Assembly (NCBI RefSeq): GCF_910592395.1
Contig: NC_088319.1
Coordinates: 9,922,001 to 9,986,000 of the forward strand
Direction of reading: 5' to 3'
DNA: 64,000 bases
Source: Lineus longissimus
Lineage: Eukaryota; Nemertea; Pilidiophora; Heteronemertea; Lineidae
Position numbers and translations under genes: made by a program. Shown here piece by piece: positions 19,574-31,500 of the stretch. The notes beneath the pieces were generated by a model that was given only the letters and a program-made list of their open reading frames with translations, was not told the origin of the DNA and did no database searches. The stretch's first letter is position 1; every line of letters starts with the position of its first letter.

Positions 19574-22500
19574 CTGAAATGGACAAGCAGAAGAAGAGTT
19601 AAACAACGGCAACTTAAAGCGTGGTCAATCCCACCAAACGAGCACAGCATTTAAATGAGTACGCCGTTCGTAATTACTTGTGGTCCAGTTAAAGAGAAAT
19701 CCACCAATACACAATGCCGTAGTGCAGTCATTATGTGTAAAATTTGTTTAAACTTGGTGTTCATAATATATGTACAGCAGAACCTCTCTATTGAGGACAC
19801 CTTCGGGACTGACAAATGCTGTCCTTGATAGAGAGTTGTCCTGATTAGAGAGGTCAAATTGAATAGAAACTACCCATTTGGGACCAAAACTAGTGTCCTT
19901 GATAGAGAGGATGTCCTTAATGGAGAGGTGTTCGCTAAGAGAGGTACTACTGTAATTGTATATCAGTCTACACATTGACAATGCTGAAATTTATACTTAG
20001 TACGTGTTTCCGCAACTGGACATTTTTAAATTCAATTACAAATTCAAAATTTTTAACGAATGGTGTAGGCCTTTATTAAGATGGAGTGATTTTGAAGTTA
20101 TAACTTATCACATCGCAGGGGAAATGATAAAGGGCACTTCCGTTCAGTGAGTGCAAAATGCTTAAGAGGTAGGCCTACCCCAAGAACTCCCGCTCCATCA
20201 TGCCAGAGAAAATTCAAACCCATCTGACTCGTTCTGCAGTTACAGTCAGAAGAAATTGGATATTGGATAAGGCCAAAAATTGATAGGGCACCACTCTAAC
20301 CCATGCCTGATAACGATATACCACAAAAATGTCAAGTCCCTCGGGGAACTCATTCAGCAGTTACAGTCCGAATGCAAAATCACAGATGGCAATGCTGTGT
20401 TTCAGTCGAATCAGGCTGAAAATGACTTAGCATCTACTGAGACCCGTACCCCAATCCCACAGTTATATGAAATCGATCCGACAATAAATCTGCAGCTAAT
20501 TGCCACAGTGATTAGGCGCAATCCCAAAAAGTATGCAACAATGATGATAATGATGATGAAACGATAACTAATTCTAGTCTGTTTCAAAGCGGTCGTTAAC
20601 TCCTGGCATTTACTTAACGTTTGTTCTATTGCATTCGTCATGCATATACTCTCAACTCGGCTCTATAAGACCAGGTTGACAATACCACCCAATTCCACAT
20701 TTATGATGTTTATTTACAAGGATATTCATCAAGGTTAGGGGTAATAGGCCTATAAAAATTCTCGTCAGACCTCATTGGTTGGAATCGTGATTTTAGGTAA
20801 TCCTACATGTATGATTAACATGTAATGGGCGGGCAAGAAATATATGATCTGATCTTATACAGCCGAGTTGAGAGTAACTATGTCCTGTCTATATTTTTAT
20901 GTACGTTTCGGCTCTATTATAGATAGCCTATATGACTTGTGCCAATTGGTTTAATAAAGCCTTTGGTAATTCATTACATATACAGTAGAACCTCTCTATT
21001 AAAGACACCCTCGGGACTGAAAGTACTGTTCTTAGTAGACAGGTGTCCTGATTAGAAAGGTCAAATTGAATGGCAACAACCAATTTGGGATCAAAACTAG
21101 TGTCCTAAATAGAGAGGGTGTCCTTATGAGAGAGGTGTCTGCTAAGGGAGGTGTTACTGTATATGCCAGTTCTAGTGCCAGTTACAGGCCAACGCTTGCC
21201 TGCCTGATTATAACAATGATGATGATAATGCTGATGACGATGATGACTATAATGATGACAGTATACTCACTAATAGCAAGAACGAGGATAAAGCCAACGA
21301 ATGCAGCAGCGGCCAGTGACAGATAATAAACACCTTGCCTGACCTCTGGTGGCCACAATGGGAATAAACATACCCCGATAGACCCTAGCACTGGAAAAAG
21401 ACAGCGAGACAAATTTCAAGTAATTTCATCATTCAGAACACTGCCTGAAACATTAAGCTGAAAGTTTCTCGAAATTTATGTCATTGGAAACTCCCTCATT
21501 AGTTATATATATATGAATTTACAATATTTAAGGAACTGCTAGTGATACCAAACTGGAGCTACTACTAGTACTAGTCATCTCACCAAAACTGCTCGGGTGG
21601 AGCTAAAATGTACGCCGAGGTTTTAGCCAATATTTTAGCTCCACCCGTTCGGGTTTGGTGAGACTGACAGTGAGGTATCAATTTCTATTCTAAAACATCA
21701 AATTAGATAACGAAAAATGTGGTTTGAAATGCTTTTGAAAAGCTTCCACATTTTGCACCAACCCAAGCGGTGAATTCAAAATGAGGCTTCATTGGCGCAT
21801 GGTGCACTTACACTGTTATGTGCATTTCATACTAAACCCAGGTGTTTTAGATTAGAACACGGTGACAAAGAGTTTCTTTTGTATCACCTGTGATGTGACA
21901 CTCAAGACCTTTGGCTTCGAACAGACCACACTGCGATTGCCAGTGCTCAACTCTGACCCTTTAAAGGGACACTATAGGCCGCAGCTAGGCAGGCAAGATA
22001 AAGTTACACAAAGTCGCCAATAGAGGTGTCTCACATCTCTCAGTACGTCAAAATGATTCACGCTTGTACAATGAATATATGTAGTGCTGAGTCTAACATG
22101 ATCCAATGTTCTTTACTGTGCATATGAGTTCCCCGAAGATGGCCAATTGAACCCCACTGCTCCTGCCTATAGTCCCCCTTTAAGACATCAATACTGTTGA
22201 GTTGCATGATCACCATGTTTGTGGACATTCATGTTCTACAAATCGCACACAATTAACATCTTTGTGTATAATCTACATTGCGCAATTGTAACAGGCTTGA
22301 ATTTCCTGCATATGAAATGAAAGGAGAGAATATCACTCACCCAAAAATAGACCAATGATAAAAGTCTTGACATTCACAGGATCGTAGATCCACACAAACA
22401 CCTCTTCCCCATCACAGAAGAACTGATCATCGTGCATCTTCAGTTTCATCTTCTTCTCTTTCTTCTTCTTGTCATCCTGAAAGGGAAGTTAAACGTTTCA

Positions 22501-25500
22501 CCATTGGAAAGTGATTTTTAGTACCTCTAAAGGGGTACAGTATAAACACCGTTCGTAATTACTTGTGGTCCAGTTGTTCGACGTCTCTCCAACAATGTTG
22601 AGATGTCAGGACGTCAGGACACTCCAACGGTACTTCGTCCGATCTGACGCCAAGTCAGTCACAACGGTATTATCCATTGACCAAGGAGCACGTAAAACTC
22701 GTTCCCAAACAATTGGAATTACCTTATCCTTATCTTTTTTCTCAGACTCCTCTTTCTCTTTCTCCTTTTCTTTCTCGAGAACTTTCTCTGGCTTCTGGTC
22801 CTTCTTAACCTTCCTCCGTCGCACCTGAAGATGATACAGAACTTAAGCAACTACAGTAGAACCTCCCTTAGCGGACACCTCTCTATTAAGGACACCCTCT
22901 CTATTAAGGACACTGGTTTTGGTCCCAAATTGGGTGTTTCCATTCAATTTGACCTCTCTAATCAGGACACCTCTCTATTAAAGACAGCACTTGTCAGTCC
23001 CGAGGGTGTCCTTAATAGAGAGGTTCTACAGTATGTACTGCACAGAATAATCGACTTGAGGTTCACATGACAATATTAGAAGGTTCACTTTACTGCAGTG
23101 TAAATTATGAAATGTCCATCAAGCTTCTTCTTCTTCAGTGTTAGCTCTGCACTTGGAGGTGATTTTCTACAGGGAGTATTCCTCCTCCAAGGCGGGATGA
23201 GCGTTTATGCGTGACACTACGGTTATGCGCCAATTGGGTTTATTGGCCTGGTGAATTCGACTTCGGCGAGAGCTTGAGTCCACGCAAGCTACTCATGTTT
23301 CTCACTTGGTGCGATCTTTAACCTGCCCTGCATCGACACCAGATACAAGGAACCTCGGTTTTAAGTCTCATTTGAAGGACTGTGAAGAGCCGGGAATTTT
23401 AATTTCTTGAAAACCAAGCCGGTTCATCTAGAAATACAATCCTGGGTTCTCCCCAGGATTGAAAGCCGGACCCTTCTGCGTGGTGGCTAGCAGTGTTAAC
23501 GACGAGACTACGAAGCTCCATAAGCTAAAAGTTGTAGAGTTTACATATTTTTGATAGAGTATCGGCTTCCTGATACATGCTGATTTTCACAAGGGTATGG
23601 GTCCAAATGACATCAAAACTCAGACAAAACTGTCACAACAATGAAACACCCCAGTGACAATCAGCACCATTGCGTGCTGGCTGTAGTTTTACTGGTACCC
23701 TATTATGGCCTGTGGACTAAATATTGTATTAGCTGCCAAATGGTAAATCCATTTATACAGTAGGAATTTTTACACTTTTTAAGCTCCGGTTTGAAAGTGC
23801 ATTTGCGATAATTGCAAAAATATAAAGGCTCAGAAAATTTCACGGTTAACAATATTGAAATACAAACAAGGCCAGAAATAAGTTGAAAATGTCATATTTT
23901 ACGTTATAATAAATCAAATGTCACCTTTTCCTCCGCGTTTGTTTCATCCACATCCTCCTTGGAGTTCTTCTTCTTCTTCTCAACACGGAGAGCTCGGTGG
24001 AATAAACCTTTCTGGAGTAACCTGAAACATTACCAAGGTCATTTTCAAATTGGCCATTGCCAGCGGGTAGGGCAGCCCCTGAAAATTTGATTTGATAAAA
24101 GCAGGTTGGAGATAATTCCAACATTTTCCCAGGAGGGCAAAAAGTTGACTTTGAGCTGGGAGGACAAAAGGGCAACCTGACTGACTAAGGAATTTGTGAA
24201 CGTAGGTTTTGTGTGCTGCCTTGTCCAGATGGCGCCCAAGCAAAGGCAACCAGACTCTCTCGAGTCTTTTTGGATCCATCGTCAGCGTACTATGTCGCCG
24301 TTAGGACTCAACATAGAGGACAACACGTCCTGGTAACCACGCCCATACTTCTCTAGCGTTTCTATCATATATGACTGACTAAGGAATTGAACCCGAGGCC
24401 GGGGTTCTATTTTGAGATGCCTAATCCCTTGAATGTAGAGCTAAAACTTTGTCAAGATCCTCACCTCTAGCTCGTGTTTTGACATACTGGTAATCTTATG
24501 CTGCGGTCACACTGGCATTTTAAACTGCATTGAATGCGCTTTAAAAGTTTAATACGTATCATTGAGGTGTCACACTCAATTCGGTTCACACCGTTTTCAA
24601 TCCGCTTTAACCAACATGGTTCTTAAACCGCATTGAATGCGAATCAAGGGACAATATAGGCAGCAGCTAGGCAGGCAAGATAAAGTTACACGAAGTCACC
24701 AATAGGGGTCTCTCACATCTCACAGTGTGTCGAAATGATTCACGCTTGTACGAGGAATATATTTAGTGCTGAATCTGACATGACCAAGGGCCCTTACTGT
24801 GTATATTAGCCACCTGAAGATGGCCCAATTAGCCCCTCTGCTCTTGCCTATAGTCCCCCTTTAAGCCTCATTAACGAATCCATATTGAAATTTCAAGTGT
24901 GGCGCGCTTAATACGTATCAAGAATTTTCTTCACATTGCGCGTGGGCGCAACATAACTTCATCTCCCTTTAATCGCGTGCCAAATATATGCAGATTCCTG
25001 ATGTGCAGATATCCTCCCTCAGGGCTGCTAATTCTAGGCATTTTGTCAGGATGTGATTGACAGTCATTGGCTTGGTGTTCCGGGGCAAACCAATCCCCCC
25101 GATTCCAATCTTGTGGTGCAGAGTGTTCAGGGATAAAAGGAGATCAAAACTCACCTGTCCATATATTTGGTACACGACGACCTGTTTGTGAACAATATGT
25201 TATCGCCCTTCCCCTTGGAGCTGCTCCATTTTGATTCAAGAAGCATATCAACAGCTTCCGAGGCTGAAATAAAAGCAAACATAAATCTGTGATAAGCAGA
25301 GAGCTGCTGGTCTCTCACTACAGCACATAAAATAATTTTTACCCATTGAATTCAAAAAACAGCTGTTCCATTCTTTTAAGTGCATTTTCCTTTTTTTTGG
25401 TTTTCTACCAGATTTCTAATAAGTGCAGTGGAACCTCCCTAATTGCACCTCTCTTTTAAGGACACCCTCTCTATTAATGACACTTGTTTTGGTCCCAAAA

Positions 25501-28500
25501 CGGTTGTCTTTATTCATGTTGACCTCTAAATCAGGACACCTCTCTATCAAAGGCCTACGCGGTTGCTAAAAAATTTTGAATTTGAAATTGTATTTAGAAA
25601 TGACCAAGCGCAAGTACATACTAAATATAAATTTCAACATTTCCGTTGTGTAGACTGATATACAAATACTATGAATACCAAGTTTAAACAAATTTGCATT
25701 CACAATAACTGCACTACCGCATTGTGTATCAGTGGTTTTCCTTTCAACTGGACCACAAGTTATTACGAACAGCGTGCGGTCCCTTTAAGAACATTATTTG
25801 TCAGTCTCAAGGGTGTCCTTATAAACAGAGAGGTTCTACTGTAGTACTGCCCTTATTTTAAAGCACCTTTTTTGGTGGGGGTTTGTAAACATACCAATGA
25901 ATACTTTGACAGTCATCCCGACAAGTTTGGCCTCTTTCTGTGCAAGATTGAATCTGAGATGTTTGGCGACTGCATGCTCTTCGTCAGTTGGCTTTTCACC
26001 ATCCTGAAAGAAAGGCGTGAAAATCTTTTAGTCAAATATTTAGACCGACATTTTAGACACTCCTGCGGAAGTGACTGGACAGGGAGTTGAAACCCACGAC
26101 CTCTCAATTATCCAGTGGACGCTGCCCACCATGAGCAGCTCAGGATTCGAAAATTTCACCGAATTTAATTAACATAAGTTTCAAATATGACACAAATTTG
26201 CCAAAACAAGAAGTAGAAACTATGAACTTTAACACTGCAGGTTAAGCACCATACGATTTGGATAGTGCCACTAGAGCTTCACTTTAACATATTCTCTTAC
26301 ATATGTCTTAAACAATGTAGGCTATGTTTAGCGTTTGATTTCATTGTTGTATTGTTGCCAAGGTAACATCATTTGTACAACACTCGCTAAAGAAGGTACC
26401 GTAATAGTTGACGCTAATACATTTGATGGAAAACGATTCTGAGCCCAATGTAAAACGGAAAAAAGTATATTGTCCTGGATTAGATAATAGTTTGATGTGC
26501 ATTTATATAATAAAGTATGGAAGTTTCTAGATTTGTTCCCCAAACTTGAATTGCTTACTCCCATCATGTCTGTAACCAAGGACACGTTACCATTAACAAT
26601 GTCGTCATCACACGACAACTTTTTAAAGAATTTTTGAAAATTTTACCAATACTTTTCGTTCTCCCTATTAAAAGGACTATAATTCATCATCACATCAAAA
26701 AAAATGAATATCATTATCGGGTTATTCTGATAATCAATGCCCTAGCAGAGAATATCTACTATAGTCTTGTCAAAGATGTTGAGAAATCTTGAATATCGCT
26801 CTCATTTTCACAATTACTCTCGGATTTTCATCAAACCTACCTCAAATTGAGCATTACAGCATGTCCCTGCATTTTAATCCATTCAAAAGTTCATTCAGAC
26901 CAACAACCGCTCCAGAAAATGATGATTTTGTGCAGCATATGAGCCCCAATGCTAAATGCATGTGTCAAACATGGCGGGTCATGCTGACGCTATTTGCAAC
27001 AGAGCGTCTGGAGCTTGTCCAAAGTCATTTTTCATGGCATTTCTTCAAGGGCGCAAAACCCCCATGCAAAAATTGAGTGTACTAAAATTTCCTATGCTGG
27101 AACATTAGGCTGTTTTCTGGAGCGGTTGTGGCAGGAATGAACTTTTGAATGGATAAAAACGCAGGGACAAGCTGTAACAATCAATTTGAGGTAGATTTGG
27201 TGAAAATCCGAGAGATATTGTGAAAATGAGAGCAATTTTTAAGATTTCTGAACATCTTGAACCAAACTATATTATTCTTTGACATATGTTTTATTTCCTT
27301 TAAAAAACGGAAAGGTTAGGGAAATAGAACCATCAAAATTTCTTCAATCGAACATGTATTATCCTCTGTCAGAATGAACTACCCATTGACCTTGTACCTT
27401 TCTGAGAGGGATTCCCATTATCATGTCAACAATCAACTGACATTGTGTCCCCATGACGACAAAAACTGTTTACAACACTAAACAACTGCACCAGAATCCC
27501 TAGAAAAAATATAGCATACTCAGCATTTTTCCCTCGGAAAACTTATTGCCAAGAATCAATAAGCATCGTACATGTAAGCTTGCAACAGAAATACTGAGAG
27601 ATCCAAAACTAAAGCATGTCACCGGTGTTCACTTCATCTGCGTGGTAAAAGTACAAATATCAATGGTGCCCAACATAGCAACAAAGGTTACAATTATGTA
27701 TTTTAAAATACAGTAGAACCTCTCTATAAAGGACACCCTCGGGACAGACATTGTGACAAGTGTTGTCCTAAATAGAGAGGTGTCCTGATTAGAGAGTTCA
27801 AATTGAATGGAAACAGCCACTTTGGGACCAAAACTAGTGTCCTTAGTAGAGAGGTGTCCACTAAAAGAGAGGTTCCACTGTATTGTGTTCAAATAATATC
27901 AGACAACTGTTCGCCATCAAAAACTTAACCATTTTGTATGAAGTCATCCTTTTAACACACAAACATTTCTATCTATCTTTTTTTTAAATGATTAGACTTT
28001 GAACAAGAAAAATATTGCGGAAATTTTTTTTTATTGTATGTAGTTTCAAAAATCAGCACCACACACACAATCAGATCCAATTTGGGTCGTTCGACTTTCT
28101 GAGATTCTGATGAAAAAGAGATTTACTTGAAAACTTTAAGGTAAATTTACAGTTTGTCATAAATTTCATTTGTGACTCTCCATTTCAGGTCATTTTGACA
28201 TGAATCACCAAGAAACATGAACAAATTCAGCATCAAAGAAATCAAGCAACTTGGACAATACAACCACTGCAATACACCATGCCAAGTCTTGACATACCCC
28301 AAAGCCAAAGTCATCTAATAAGCACTCCCTCTGTAAGATAACAAGTTACCATGCAAAATGCTACAGAATTTCAAAATGTGATTTGAAATGACAAGCATTC
28401 CCACGATTTCTGTCATGCAGGCATGCAAGTACATCCAAGGGGTGACAGGTGCATCATTTCTCCATTCTAGTGCACATAATATGTGACCCGCCATGGCAAG

Positions 28501-31500
28501 ATGAGTCGCATGTCGCTCCGAGCTTGACAGGTTGAGGCGGACTGGTTGTTCATTTCACTATTGTCTGCCTTTTGTGAAATCTGAGTATATCAATTTCTTC
28601 TATTATGTCCTGGTGTCATTTTAGGCTCATCTTCTGTGCGACATGCGACTCATTTTGTTGTGGTGGGTCACATATTTGTGACTGTCACAGCGAAACCAGG
28701 CGCATGGCTCAAAGAAGATGAGCCTGAATGCCACCAGGAGATAATTAAAGAAATTGATGTACTTAGATTTCACAAAGGTAAAGACAACAGTGAAATGAAC
28801 AACCAGTTCCTCTCCAAGCTCAGAGCGACGTGTGCCTGTTTTGCTCTCATTTGCTACGACACTGTCACAGCTTCGAGCATCTGTGAGGTAAGTTTCCAAA
28901 ATACGGAAAGTTTGGGTGGCATAAAATTAAAAGGACCATACATATACAGTAGAATGAAACTGAATGTCAAGATTTCCAATTTCTATCAGGGGAAAATGCA
29001 TTATAACCATACGTTTACAGTCCCTTGAAGATTAAACCATTTGTAAACTCTAAAACACATTTTGGAGCGGTACAAATTATCAAGATTTTGTCTTATAATT
29101 TCTCAGGTAAGCAAACCAGTTGTGCGATCGTCCTGTCGCGAAAGAAAAAAACTCATTGTACATGTAATAATGTCCTTGTTGACGCTCAGCTCTCAACTCA
29201 ATATTTTAATCTTGGGAGGCCCTGAATTGTTCGAATTTGGTTCCAAGGGGCCTGTAAACAAAAGGACCGAAGTGGGGTAGGTATAAAGGGCACAATCCTG
29301 TGCCTCGACACTGACAGGCAGGGTCCATTCCAACATTTACATTTCCATGGACTATTCTAGTCCCACAACCCTGGAGAAAGAATGATCAGTTATAAAATTC
29401 ACTCATCACTGTACTGACTTTCAAATGTGTCATTCGCAACCCCAAAGGATAAAAAAATTTTAAAACAGCATCATTTGCAAGGCCCGACACCAGCAATATC
29501 CCGTAAGAGCATGTGAGAAAGGCAGATTTCCATAAACTCAACCAAACGCAACCACAAACCAGTATATCATATCTACCTCATAGCAATTTTTCACCAGTGT
29601 TGTATTTGTATAAGTTTTGTATAAATCACACCAAAATGGGTATTTCCGGTACCGTTAAGTCACACCAGAGGCATTTCGAGAAATTATCATTTTCATAATG
29701 TAGCTGAGGTGATAAGCTACTCTGTATGTGGTGCCCAAAATATGTTCATCTTTATGTTCGGAGAAAACAAAATGCGTTAGTAATTTACCAACACAGAGAC
29801 TATTATGGTTTTTATCACAATTCATGTTCATCTAAAAAAACATTTTCCCAGCATGAGACTATTGAGAGGACTTCAGAATAATTGCTTTGAATATTTTGAA
29901 TTATATCTCCACCAAATTGACTAACAGAGTACTAAGTGTTTATGAGGCTTATTACGTCATAATCTGAAGGGGATAAAAATTTACATAAGTTCATATTCAT
30001 TGATATTGGCTAATATTTATAAAGACGAGTAAATGCTTTTACTACAGTTTTCTACAGAGATGGCTAGTGTAAATGTACATGAAGTTTAAAGTAAAAGCAT
30101 TTACTAGTCTTTTATAAATATCAGCCATTGTCAGTGATTGCTTTTACTTGGCTGATTTCGTGTGATGGGTCACAAAAAGGAAAATGGTCAAAGTTCAATG
30201 CATGTACAACAAATCATTCGTTGTAAAAGAACTATAAAGCGCGGTTGGTTAAGAAAACGAAAAATGGCCTTCGATACAGCTCCTCTGACCTAAAGAACCA
30301 ACACAAACATAACATGTGCAAGAGCAAAGCTTAATTTCACTTTATACTGCATTCTTTGTTCTCACCCCAAGCTAGTTTCTGTCACCACCAAGTCTCCGAA
30401 AATTCTCTTGCCAAAAATGGCACTACTTACTAACTCCTCAACTACCTCAGGAGCTTCCTCCTGAGGTTCAACCTCAAACTTTGGCCCAGGCTCAGAATCA
30501 GAGTCGTTCTCCAGGGCAGGGGGAGGGGACCTAGGTTTACCCGGCTGGAGGAAAAGAGTTATAGTTGCAAAAGAACGAGGTAATGCTTTCAGCTGGATAG
30601 ACTTCGATCACCCGAAAGTTACTTTCCACCATATCCGGCATTCCAAAAACTTTTGAAAAAAATAGATTTGACTGGCCTTGCACTAATCTGTTTCAATCTC
30701 CTACACACACACACTCTTCTACATTACCATGTTTAGAAGTGAGTCAGAGGTGGTCAACCTCATCAGACTCAAGATTTGATCATTGACCAGACAGATGAGC
30801 ACCCAAAATAAAATAGTTGAAATTCGCTCCTGATATTTGACATCTAAAATGGGATTCGGGATAGCTTTTGTTGAATAGTGACCGTACCCAGCAACAGGTT
30901 TTTACGATCAGAGACACTAGACATTAACCCTTGAGCCACTTGCATTGTCAGTCACCTCTGACCATGGACACCTTTCATAGTTCAGGCAGGGCCTCATTGC
31001 TATTTTGTGGCGACGCGTGTTGACGAAGTTTTATAACTTCACTCCTAGAGCAGACCTGGATAAACTCATTTGATAAACTCCTCTACAGTTTTATGAAAAT
31101 CGAAGGAGCCCAATTGGATGGTAAAATTTAAGACCTAAAGAAGGCTATCTTAAACAGAATAACGTTGCCCGTTTCAGCCTGCAAACTGTGCATGCGGAGA
31201 CCTGTACTATAAGAGTTTGGTTCATGATGTTCAGAAATGTTGAAAATGGCTTGCATCTTCACAATTGCTGTTGTATTTTCATCAAACCTATCTCAAATTA
31301 ATAATTGTTACCTCATGTCCCAGCTTTTCAATACATTCATACGTTCATTCCGACCACAACCAGAAAAAGGCCCGATATTCCAGCATAGGAAATATGCATA
31401 ATTTGCACAGGGGTTTTGCGCCATTGAAGAAATGTCATGAAAAATGTCGTAGCAAAAGCTCCAGACGCTCTGTTTCAAGTACCGTCACCACGATACGCCG

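Noticed and set aside
28636-29028. 130-codon plus-strand frame
   Set aside because: It runs through two fold-back elements and shows no protein family.
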